DNA of 64,000 nucleotides, taken from Lumbricus terrestris (lineage: Eukaryota > Annelida > Clitellata > Crassiclitellata > Lumbricidae). Numbering within the stretch: position 1 is the stretch's first letter; the number at the start of each line of letters is the position of its first letter. The notes under the pieces were generated by a model, which was given only the letters and a program-made list of their open reading frames with translations, was not told where the DNA came from and ran no database searches. The stretch covers positions 18,108,185 to 18,172,184 of the forward strand of contig OX457044.1 of the NCBI GenBank assembly GCA_949752735.1, in the 5' to 3' direction. Shown here piece after piece: positions 33,901 to 54,989 of this stretch. Made by a program: the position numbers and the translations under genes.

Positions 33901-36900
33901 TTGCCTGAATGAAGAGAATATTGGGAGAGAGGCATGAAGGACAACCTGGGTCTATGCCCGTATGTGTCCCACGCTCTCTCCTCCGACTCTCTCCACCGGT
34001 CTGTCCTGACCGGCCTGTGCATGTCTGCCCCACATCATGACACCTTGAAGCATCTGGGTCGCTATGTCACTTGTGCCGTGGTTTTTGCGGATTTCAATCG
34101 TCTTGTTCTTTTACTGCCAGCGTATCGCCACCCATCTGGCAAACCTTCCTCCTTTTGTCCGGGCTTAGGACCGGCACAAGGACGTTGTTGGTTCCCTGTG
34201 GCGGAGGATGGATGCAGTTTAACGTCGTGCCCAGGATAATCTCATTCTTTGTGTACAAGTAACTATATCTGTCTTACAATGTGCAAATACCTAACCACAA
34301 GCGCTGCACCGACTGCACAAAATTTATTTATACAGCTAACAGCTGATGTTGAAAATAAAAAGGGAGCGAGTGACCAAGACGGTGACAAACAGCATGGAAT
34401 AAAGCAATTAATATGACAAATGCGCTGTGACATACATGTCCCAAAGTCAACATATTTGCTATGCTTCTGCTCTACTAACAAGGGCTGTACCGGACAATCA
34501 CTTCATAATGTACGCAGTGGTTGCAGCCAGGTCTTGCCTACTGCCTGGGCCATCGTACCGCAGTGTCAGTAATCTCATTCTTTGTGTACAAGTAACTAAT
34601 GTTGTCGATAGACCTATCCATATTTGGCCGTAAAGTTCGTCCATTGCTACAGTGTGGATCTCAACCAAGAGATCGAGACATAGGCCAGACAAGAAGATTG
34701 TAGACTGTGTAGCAGAGTGTAAGGAAGTAGTAAGTAGTGGCTGAAGTACGATTGCTCAATGTGAGGATTTTACAGATAAGGCAGGTCAGTTTATATTGTA
34801 TTCTGAATCAGTGGCGTAGACAAGGGGGGTTTCGGGTGTTAAAACCCCCCCCATTGGCCTAAAAAAAGTTTTTTTAAAGGTTATTTATCCACTTAAATAA
34901 GAAAAAACAAAAAAATTGCTTGTAGTAGCAATTGTTTTTATTACTTTATCCCCTTTGTTACTTTATTCCCTTTTTATTTACTGTAATACTGTTGGGTAGG
35001 TGTCACAAAGGAAATCCAGCCAGGAGAAAAAAAAAATCCAAACCCCCATCATGAATTCCTGGCTACGCCACTGTTCTGAATGCTACAGGAAGCTGATGCA
35101 GCTGACAAAGCATGAGACAAGAAGTTTGAACAAGAAGTTGCAAGTAGCACTATGCAACCCAGAGCATTTTGGATTCATTGAAGCCCATTCTGATAACCTG
35201 ATGGAAATAAAAAAATCCGAAATACATGCAAACACTGAGTAAGCAGAATAATCGAGGCAGAGCAGGTTGTCTGTTATGTTAGTAATTAAGATTGATGTTA
35301 ATTAAGATAACAGCATAATATTGTACACTGTCAACCAGATTGTTGAAAAAACTTCTTTTTATATTAAAGAGTAGGTTATGGTGTGTGAGCAGGGCTTAAA
35401 GTTTGCCTGGATGGTCATGTACGGCGTCCATGCACTTGTTTTAAAATCTGAACGCCGTCCAGCCACTTATTGGCGAGCACAGACTGAAAAGGTAAGGGGC
35501 GTCCAGGCACTTCTTTTGAAGAGGTAAGGGGCGTCCAGGCACTTATTTTTCCACACTTTAGGCACTGTGTGTGAGATGTTCTTTGTAAGAGCAGGTGTTA
35601 GTGACGTCCTGCCCTGATGCGGCAGAAACAAGATTTACAAAGGTTTATTACATAATTGCCGCAAACTTCTCCAGAAAGCCACTAAACCACTCACTAGCCC
35701 TTCTACAAAACATATAACTGACAAGCCTACAAAACAGTTCTGTCGGTAAAACGACAGTACAAAATAAACGACAGATTTTGCATTTCTGTGCTACCTTACA
35801 CATGTTTTAAAATGTTTGTAATAATTATGATAATTTTTTACGTATATTCCAGCATAAGTTACTGACCATGTAAGCAACTCTGTGTTTGACGGCAGTCAAG
35901 TGCACTGTCACCATTCGTACGTCACACTTAGCCTTGCAGACGGAGCAATAGTAGCGCGGCTCAACAAAGCGATTTCGGTGACACCACTCCGTCACAAACT
36001 GCAGGCCTATGAAAGAAAAAAGAGAAATTTATTGAAGGTCAAGCATCCTTCCTTGATGAGACTCTCCTCCTCCTGCATCTGTTTCTTCTGCTTGATCTTG
36101 CGTCATCTGTTCCCAGTGGCATAGCCAGGGGGGCTTCAGGGGTTAAAAACCCCATTGGCTTAGAAAAAGTTTTTTTAAAGATTATTTATCCACTTAAATA
36201 AGAAGAAAACATAATTGCTTGTAGTGACAATTGTTTTTCTTACTTTATTTCCTTTGTTACTTTATTCCCTTTTTATTTACTGTAATACTGTTGGGTTGGT
36301 ATCAGGAAGGGCATCCGGCCAGGCCATAAAACCCCAAACTCCCCATTCCCCCCATCATAAATCCTGGCTATGTCCTATGACTCGTCTTTTCAGTTGGATT
36401 AACCCACCGTAAGCTGCCTCTTCGTTTCAAAGCAATGACTTTCTAGGTACTGACCTGGCTTAGCTACACAACAGAAGTTGACGAGTACAATTACATGTTT
36501 TGGTGATGTCCCAACTTTGAATAGATGATAATAAATGGACTGTGGTTTACTCTGAAGTACGCAGTGAGTGGAACCGCAGGTTGTATGATAATTGAGCTAA
36601 AGAAGCCAACAGAACACTACATCACTGAATCCAGCACACTATACAATGATACAGCTCCATTTTTCCTCGCTCAAAGCTCAGATGAGTGCTTGACAGTAGT
36701 AGCGCTAGGGGGGGGTAAGTCCCCACCCCATAAGGCCATCCATTTTTTTCCCATGTAAAAATAAAATATTTGCACGATTAAGCCCCTTTACCCCCCCCCC
36801 CCCCCAAATAACCGTAAGGTATGCACGAGGTTTATCAGACAGTTTGGGCAGATATGAAAAAGGACCATTTCCATTTTCCCAAGATTTCGACCAAATGACT

Positions 36901-39900
36901 AAAAAAGTCGTCAGAATTTTTTGCGCCTCGAAACGGAAAATTTTCTCCTGCAAATTCAGCCCCCCCCCCAAAACTGAAATCCTGGCGACACGACTGGTGC
37001 TTGATCGTATGAAAGAACATCAAAATGGTGCTGAGCAATTGTGTGTGAAGGAAATGGTCAAGGTAACTGACCATGACCAGGTTCAAATTCATTCTGTCCA
37101 CGTTACAGACCAAGCGCTCTAATGAATCTGCCATTGTGCCACGCTGTCACGTAAGTGGAAGCTGCCATCTCAAATTAATCTAACATGCCGCAAAATAAGC
37201 TTAAGCTCACCGATAAGTGGCTTATCAAATGTATCAATCATGTCTTGACACTTCGGTTTCCATGTGACCCTCTTGCCATCCTTCATCTCAAGCACTGGAA
37301 CATAGATCTTGTTTGGTCGAACAGGTGCTAAAACACAGCATCATTTGGCAGGTTAGAGCCCAATTTGGAAGGTTAAGTAGTTTAATGCAAGTCTAACGAT
37401 ATAATTAGGCAAGATCAGTGGAAACATAGTTCAATAAAATTCACCTGTAGGTAGATCAATATTTTATGCAACAAATTATTATTATAATTGCAGCAATTTT
37501 ATATATAACACGCCTCTAAGGCTGCCTACTCAGGCATGCTCCCTATCCAATCCCAGTTGAAAAGAACAGTCATAGGAACAGTAAGAAACAAGACAAGTAA
37601 CTGATAGGCATATGAAGATGCATGTCAGGGAGCCCATAGCAATCCGCAAGTGGGGGACAACAAGTTCAGCCTGGGCAACCAAGGGGTAGGGAGCAGCAGT
37701 GTTGGACGCACATGGTGGAACAGCAGTGTACCCACAAGGATAGATGGGGTTAAACCCTCAAACATATAAGTCTAAACAGCTTGGGAACATTTTTACTTCA
37801 TCCCCAATTATAGCTGTGCCTGTATGTATAGTGTCACATGATAATGTAAGAGTATAATTTTATAACATCTGACGAAAGAAAAGCAAGGCTATCATAGTAC
37901 TTGAAATGAAATTCACTTACCTCCCAGTTCAGTATTCTTGACATTCTACAGAGGTGAAAAAAAAGAAAACCAGTTAAAGTACCACAAAGGACTAATCTCA
38001 GTATTTCCAAGACCAAAATTCAAGGAAGATTCATCTCATACAAAATACAGGAACCATATTTACTGAACTAATTAATTAAATAAAATTTATTTCATGATAG
38101 CATGTAGATGGATATTTAACGTACCTGGTAATCATTTAATGATTACCAGGTACTTTAAATATCCATCTACATGCCAACATGCATTTTGCTATTCACAGAA
38201 CGCTTCTAACAGTCAATGCAATACTTGACATTTCAGATGAAAATCCTGGCTGTAAAATTCTGCTCTACTGAACACTTTTATCTGCTAACGAAACGCTATA
38301 AGATAAACAAAGCAATAACATAACAAATGCTGGCAGCTGATCACAATCATTATGACTAAGCTTGGTTACTTCTTTCCTCAGCAACTGTTAAAATCACTGA
38401 TAGGAATTGAAATGCTGACCTTCTTGTGCCGTGCGCCAGCAAGATGTGCTTCGAATGTCTTTGGCCCATCCAGTGAGATGTGACAAATCTACCAATACAA
38501 GTCAGTACACCCTTTAACAATTAGCTAAGATGTAACCAATGCTTGTTGATTTGCAAATGTTTATATACTAATATATCTCTCTTGCTGTACAAAACTAAAT
38601 GCAGAGAATAATATAACCTAACAACAATGTGCAAGGAAAACCGTGCATTTCTCTTAGTAACATAAAGCTAATTAACAACCAGCAATTTATCATATCAAGA
38701 GGAAATAAAAGTCAAGCAAAAAGACCAGTGACATCGCCAATCGATAAAATAACATAACCATTTGTTTCTCAAAGAGAAAATCTTCTAAAAGCACTCAAGA
38801 AAAAACAACTTGAAATTACCTCACAGTAGATGTGTTCTTTTTCATCGTAAGCTAAAAACAAAAATTGTTTTAACCCTTTAACGACCAAAGTGTAGTAAAT
38901 GGCATGGGATATCCCATACCCCTCAGTCGGTAAAGGATTCAAGGTTTCCTAAAACTGTTTGCTGTTCAGTGTTCTTTACACAAATAACAAAATGCATTTT
39001 GTGTGGAATCACAGTTCTAAGCATTTTATAATACAACTGCAATGTGTGCCATCTGCTACATTATTATTATCATCATTATTATTGTTATTATTATTATTAT
39101 TCTGTCGTTAATAATCTGCTAAAAATAGAATCTTGCACGAAAGTGCATAAAAGGAAAGTCCACTCATAACACATCTTGTTCAAACAAGTCTCAAGATTTT
39201 TTTAAAGATCGATAAGAAGATGATTCGCGAATAAAATCCAAAAGTTTATTCCATTCCGTCATGTAATAAAAGCCTAATTTACGTTTTCTTAACTACCAGA
39301 TTTATTGGTATATTTATATTTTCACACAGTTTCAATTACAAGTCCAAGGTAGCTTCTTTAGATTTATCCAGCAGATGGCACTGAAGAGAGCAAACGAGGA
39401 GCAGTGCCCTAATGCATGAAGTGTTAGCAACTTCATTTTCTCAAGGAGAGTTTGTGGCCAGTTCATGCCCTCATGGTATGAACTGCTAGTATTCTGTCAG
39501 TAATTGCAATTATGATCATTAGAAATTCAAGCGAGATGTCTGGATCACTACAGGAGAAAGCTAATCAATATTGCTATAACCTAATGATCTCAAATGTCGT
39601 TAAGAACAGAAATTCATGAATGAATTCCAAAAAACAATGTTCAGACAAAACACTGCAAGTTTACATTAGCACAATAGACAGAATGACCACTTAGTACTTG
39701 TGGTTGAGATTATTAGTACATGTTTTTAAATAACATTCTTGGGATAAAACTCATCGAGTTTTTAATGGGGAGGATAAAATTGCCTATATGAGCTATATGA
39801 TGGATCTCGCTGCAGTGGGAAGAGGTTACAGCTCTAGGACATGAAGTTCATTTCCCTGAAGAGCTTTGAACAGCATCATGTCACAATGTACACCCCCCCA

Positions 39901-42132
39901 TAAGGCCATGTAGTCCACAACGACACGTGATCAAAATGCCACAAAAACATTAAAAAAATCTGCAGCAGAAATGAAGAATAAGTTCGATATGCAAACATTG
40001 CAACAGTAAACTCTGAAACATAATTGTAGTGACACAGATGTAGTTCTGAATATAATAACAGACATGGCACCAGCCAAGTGTCATAAAGCACATTCATCAG
40101 TGTACTCAATTATGACTGAATTAGTTATGGTATGTATGTATGTATGTATGTATGTATGTATGTATGTATGTATGTATGTATGTATGTATGTATGTATGTA
40201 TGTATGTATGTATGTATGTATGTATGTATGTATGTATGTATGTATGTATGTATGTATGTATGTATGTATGTATGTATGTATGTATGTATGTATGTATGTA
40301 TGTATGTATGTATGTATGTATGTATGTATGTATGTATGTATGTATGTATGTATGTATGTATGTATGTATGTATGTATGTATGTATGTATGTATGTATGTA
40401 TGTATGTATGTATGTATGTATGTATGTATGTATGTATGTATGTATGTATGTATGTATGTATGTATGTATGTATGTATGTATGTATGTATGTATGTATGTA
40501 TGTATGTATGTATGTATGTATGTATGTATGTATGTATGTATGTATGTATGTATGTATGTATGTATGTATGTATGTATGTATGTATGTATGTATGTATGTA
40601 TGTATGTATGTATGTATGTATGTATGTATGTATGTATGTATGTATGTATATAAAGCTGGAATCCTGACATCTTGCTTGACAGTCAAGTTTGCTGACCAGT
40701 GACCAGTGACCACTAGACCATTATACACTCTCAAAATATTTCTCACAGTCGTACCGAACAAATAATCTGGATCAATCTCGCAAGCTTCTTCGTCGTCTTC
40801 GTTGTTTTCTTCATTCCATCCTTTGGGACCTAAAACAGTTCAATTATATACAAATTGCTTCAAATTCGATCTTTCTACAGCAAAATGGCAAATACCCTAA
40901 CCAATGAAACAAAATATCACAGAGAAACCATATTAAGAAAAGATGCTCAGTTTTTGTTCACTTTTACCAAGCAATACATAACTAAGCTACCAGTACCAGT
41001 CCTTGCTAGTTTTGAATGAACACAATTAAATTAGCATGCCAAAATCCCGGCAGTTGTCTCAATAATTAGCAGCAAAAATTAAATGCATACTGTTTTCCTA
41101 GTTTAAGTACATTTTGCTGAAAGTCATCTAATTGAGTCTAATTAATTAAATGCATCAAACATCAGTATGAAGTGCATATATCTATAGACAGGTTCTGCTT
41201 TGTAGTTTCTTAGTTTGGTAAAGACTGACATTGGCTCAGTTGCTGATATGCAGGTGCAGGAGATAAAAAAAATAGGGTCATTCAGACTTAGAAAGAATAG
41301 AGGACTCTGGCCCACATTGTAATTACACAAAATAATTAAATGAAATGGCACAGATGTAGAAATATGATGAACACTGAAGTATTAGGTGCTTGTTGTGGGG
41401 CATAGTGGTGTAGTGGGTATGTTCATTGCCTTGCAGCCAGAGGTTTGAAGGTTCGAATCCCCCCTCAAGTCGCCGCGTAGGGACCTTGGGCAAGTCCTTT
41501 ACTTGCAATCGCTCAGCACTTCGGCGTGAAAACCAAACACAGTGTTCGCGCTATAATCGGGAGCGCCTCTGAGTAGGGATCTTGAAGGGCGCTTCAAAAG
41601 TGCACATACAAACAAAACAAACATTATAAGCGCCAAAGACTTGGATCAAGTAAGTAAGTGAGTCAGTACAAGTCCATGAAACGGTATTTGGACACTGAGG
41701 TCCTGAACTGTGGTTGCAAAGAAAAGCCAGGAAATACAGATGCAAGAGAAGAGAGATCAAACTTGGCAAGTTGCTGCCGTGTTCCCAACCAACTAAATTT
41801 TGTCTTAGAGGGGTTCAAGCGTAGTCTATCGGGCGGCATCCATGCTTCTAGAGCATCCAAAGTCCCGCTCTTTATCCGAACCGGTGCTATATTATAAGGG
41901 AGGCAATGGGTGTAGCTGACTGCATGCTAAAACACGACACTGTAATCTATGAAAATGCGAAAGGCAGTTGGGAACATACTACGTTTAACTTATAAATTGA
42001 ATTCAGGTCGCACAGGCATTAATCAAACATTAAACACCAACATGACTGGGTTTCAAATTTCAAAAGTATATATTTCATCTAACCTGCAACACCTTCACCA
42101 TCAGTAAAACCAGCCAATTTCTGTCCAGACAT
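30944..42132 (-). CDS. Two-finger U1/matrin-type C2H2 protein with a Gly/Ser/Gln-rich repeat domain (11 exons)
   Basis: Exons in order: 42084-42132, 40755-40829, 38820-38851, 38420-38488, 37921-37945, 37211-37327, 35867-36006, 33506-33695, 32708-32821, 31350-32035, 30944-31057. All junctions are AG/GT and every phase matches, giving 536 codons. Finger 1 (C51-x2-C54-x12-H67-x5-H73) exists only after joining exons 3 and 4. Finger 2 (C143-x2-C146-x11-H158-x5-H164) follows PLIGLQFVTEW and precedes AYMKLFYPD. Long H-x5-H spacing is typical of U1/matrin/dsRNA-binding fingers. The N-terminus is acidic. The second half is Ser/Gly/Tyr/Gln-rich with nine GGQSEGF heptads. Such proteins are usually nuclear and RNA-associated; this role is inferred. 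The N-terminal ATG may lie in an exon with a further upstream 5' UTR exon (TATAG precedes it). The last exon has a weak acceptor and is the least certain. No gene name assigned. Confidence 0.8.
31567..31780 (-). repeat. 21-bp coding tandem repeat (FGGQSEG)
   Basis: About ten near-identical 21-bp units, each encoding Phe-Gly-Gly-Gln-Ser-Glu-Gly on the minus strand, with edge units changed to GGQSRCF and GEQSPGY. One unit has a synonymous change (TGTCC for TGCCC). The near identity at DNA level shows recent expansion, and copy number is probably variable between individuals. Confidence 0.9.
33700..34808. other. Intronic sequence of the zinc-finger gene with short direct repeats
   Basis: This is the intron between exons 35867-36006 and 33506-33695. 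CTCATTCTTTGTGTACAAGT occurs at about 34239 and 34575. A CT-rich/GC-richer tract (33930-34220) has frames on both strands without family motifs. No separate gene supported. Confidence 0.4.
34809..35073. mobile_element. hAT-like MITE, CAGTGGCGTAG ends, exact 8-bp TSD
   Basis: Left end CAGTGGCGTAGACAAGG, right end CCTGGCTACGCCACTG. Flanks TTCTGAAT at 34801-34808 and 35074-35081 are identical. CAGTGGCGTAGCCAGG ends are common in animal hAT MITEs. The interior is poly-C/poly-A bordered and T-rich without coding capacity. It lies in an intron of the minus-strand gene. Confidence 0.9.
35400..35567. mobile_element. hAT-like MITE, family CAGKGCYTAAAGT, exact 8-bp TSD
   Basis: Begins CAGGGCTTAAAGT, ends ACTTTAGGCACTG. 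Flanks TGTGTGAG (35392-35399 and 35568-35575) are identical. The interior has GACGGTC-like and GGGGCGTCCAGGCACTT repeats as in the 21985 copy. Intronic. Confidence 0.9.
36114..36379. mobile_element. Second copy of the CAGTGGCGTAG MITE, diverged
   Basis: CAGTGGCATAGCCAGG at the left and CCTGGCTATGTCCTATG at the right. The interior matches the 34809 copy (GTTTTTTTAAAG, TTATTTATCCACTTAAATAAG, TACTTTATTCCCTTTTTATT). The right terminus is mutated and no target duplication is visible, so this copy is older. Intronic. Confidence 0.8.
36694..36996. mobile_element. hAT-like MITE with GTCGCCAGG-type end, exact 8-bp TSD
   Basis: Left end CAGTAGTAGCGCTAGGGGG, right end CCTGGCGACACGACTG. Flanks GTGCTTGA at 36686-36693 and 36997-37004 are identical. 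The interior contains a run of about 17 C and ATGACTAAAAAAGTCGTCAG, a motif shared with the elements at 61453 and 62774. Intronic. Confidence 0.85.
37497..37760 (-). mobile_element. LINE 3' end remnant in an intron
   Basis: The minus-strand frame contains AQAELVVPHLRIAMG, also seen at 47.7 kb as QAELLVPHSRTAI, followed by a tail with AGGCATGCTCC/GCCTTAGAGGCG. A degraded CR1/L2-like 3' end. Confidence 0.5.
38100..38174. repeat. 75-bp near-perfect palindrome
   Basis: Two 37-base arms starting GCATGTAGATGGATATTTAA are inverted copies with a single mismatch (C versus A) and a one-base centre. It lies in the intron between exons 38420-38488 and 37921-37945 of the minus-strand gene. Loop size is too small for a normal miRNA precursor. 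It could be a tiny fold-back element. Confidence 0.9.
40131..40650 (+). repeat. Pure (GTAT)n microsatellite, ~520 bp
   Basis: About 130 uninterrupted copies of GTAT, ending in TATATAAAG. Its end lies about 105 bases inside the intron from the splice donor after exon 40755-40829 of the minus-strand gene. The long MYVC/HTYI frames here are repeat artefacts. The length is unusually pure for an assembled genome. Confidence 0.97.
41396..41625 (+). mobile_element. tRNA-derived CORE-type SINE
   Basis: Pol III promoter boxes are visible: A box TGGTGTAGTGGG (41406-41417) and B box GGTTCGAATCC (41450-41460). They are followed by GGGACCTTGGGCAAGTCCTTT, which resembles the central CORE domain of MIR/CORE-SINEs. 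The 3' part GAGCGCCTCTGAGTAGGGATC, TTGAAGGGCGCT matches the tail of the LINE at 21.4 kb. It therefore has the usual three-part SINE layout of tRNA head, CORE body and LINE-derived tail. It lies in intron 1 of the minus-strand gene. Confidence 0.85.
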
Positions 42133-43125
42133 TCTATACAAATATTTTACATTTACAAAACGCAGATCTTTGAAACATGCTTTAAATAGAGAAATATTAT
42201 CATTAAAGGTTTGAAACGTGGATGAAATATTACAGCAATATGGATGCAACTTTTGAGTGACGTCATTGTGTGAGTTAAAAATAATAATTTTCGTTCATCC
42301 AAAAATCCGGTTGACAGAACGCAACCGGTTACAGTGTACAATTATGCAGTTTAAACAATTCACAAGGACGCAGATCACAGAATACACAAATATTAACTAT
42401 GCTAACGGAACAGACAGCCTGCTGAAAATAAGATCGCCTCTCCACTCCTGGCTTGGCCGAAACAGGAGTGATCCAGCACTTAGGCCATTAGCGTTAAGCT
42501 ACCGAACCCACTGCTGTAAAGCCGACCTGCGTGTCGTGCTATAGTATAGTGGGCCGTATTCGATGGTCACGACGGAGACGCGGAGCGCGAACTGGAACAG
42601 TAGGAAAAATATGCCCCACAAACTTCTGGGTTGGGTAAAATATTTGGCAGGTCAACGACTAGGGCAAAGGCAAGAGGTAAAGGCTTTTACCAGAGCATTT
42701 GGCTCGCCCTAGTGTAGCGCATGTGTTAATGAGAACATCTTGTCAGAAAGGGCTTTGGATTTAAACAGTGTAAGAATTGTGGAAAAATAACTGGGGGGTT
42801 GGACCATTATCCACTTGAAATTTGTGTGTGAAAAACAGATTTTACTATGGGGCTCTAAGAAAGACTGGGGGGTTGAAATATATATGAGGTCGTTGGTTGA
42901 AACCCCCCAACCCCCCCCCCCCCCCCCGGCAATTCTCACCATGGATTTAAAATAATAGCTAGGCGTATGCGGTTGTGCGGCATTGCATGGTACTCGGGCG
43001 AACGCGAGCAGGAGGCTGTTTAGTTGACGAGCTCATTATCGTGTTGACGCTGCTGCAGAGCTGAGTGTTGACGGTGTAACATATGCGTCTGCCTATATTA
43101 TCGATCGATTCCGCTTGCCACAAAA
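42133..43125. promoter_or_regulatory. Intergenic segment between two divergent genes; candidate bidirectional promoter
   Basis: The first coding exon of the minus-strand gene ends at 42132 and the plus-strand gene begins at 43126. CpG-containing words (GACGGAGACGCGGAGCGCG near 42570, GGGCGAACGCGAGC near 42995, ACGACACG) are more frequent here than in the surrounding AT-rich DNA. The middle contains a G/C-run segment (42785-42930, about 18 C) that looks like part of a MITE. No TATA box can be assigned. Transcription start sites are unknown. Confidence 0.4.
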
Positions 43126-54389
<11,264 letters not shown>

Positions 54390-54549
54390 GGAGTTCTGGC
54401 TGAGAAAAAGTCTGCTATCCAGTGAGGCCAATGAGACAGCCATGGTCGATAGATCAAAGACTACATTGCGAATGGTTCATACATTTTCTTGTCAGCTCTT
54501 CTTAGTTGCAAATTAAGTTAAATGACCTAGAGGTTCGTGTAGAATGGCT

Positions 54550-54627
54550 AAGCACTCGTTGTCTGTTGCATGCACTTGTTGTCTGTTGCATGCACTTGTT
54601 GTCTGTTGCACGCACTTGTTGTCTGTT
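54550..54627 (+). repeat. 25-bp tandem repeat in the 3' UTR region
   Basis: About three copies of TTGTCTGTTGCATGCACTTG with a 25-bp period plus a partial copy. About 160 bases past the BRICHOS stop codon, so probably in its 3' UTR. Confidence 0.7.
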
Positions 54628-54778
54628 TTGCTACGTGTTTGAATCTTTTGTTGACTTTGATAATATTATTGTGCTCTTGGTACTATTTAGGCATGTTGCT
54701 GAAGTCAGGAACCATTGCATATTTATTGAGTTAACTGTTTTTGTAAAATAGTGCAGAATCAAAGAATTGTGGAAACAA

Positions 54779-54960
54779 TAGCTGATTGGTTAGAGTGCTG
54801 GCACTGTAACACAGAGTATGGGTTTGAACCGTTGCTGTGTAGGTACCCTGTGCATGTCCTGGTGTCCACAATACATTTCTGTGTGTTGCTGTACCTTGAA
54901 TAGGGAACGTAATCCAGGGAATTCTTCCAATCCCGGGATTACATATTTGGCAGTTAAAAA
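54779..54960 (+). mobile_element. tRNA-derived SINE, second type or diverged copy
   Basis: GATTGGTTAGAGTGCTGGC resembles a tRNA A box and GGGTTTGAACC a B box, about 28 bases apart. The body GTACCCTGTGCATGTCCTGGTG differs from the SINE at 41.4 kb, and no LINE-type hairpin tail is seen. Confidence 0.5.
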
Positions 54961-54989
54961 TGTAAAATAGTGGTAGGTCAAGTACAGTA

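Noticed and set aside
33837..34262. Overlapping frames on both strands in a GC-richer intron stretch
   Set aside because: No recognisable motif, no phase-compatible splice sites, and located inside the minus-strand gene's intron.
38100..38174. miRNA precursor
   Set aside because: One-base centre and an almost fully paired 37-bp stem lack the loop and bulges of a typical precursor.
40064..40761. Very long frames (MYVC and HTYI repeats) on both strands
   Set aside because: They are readings of the (GTAT)n microsatellite; a 4-bp repeat is open in several frames automatically.
41396..41470. Possible functional tRNA gene
   Set aside because: A and B boxes are present but acceptor and anticodon stems do not form a cloverleaf, and the sequence continues into a CORE/LINE-tail SINE.
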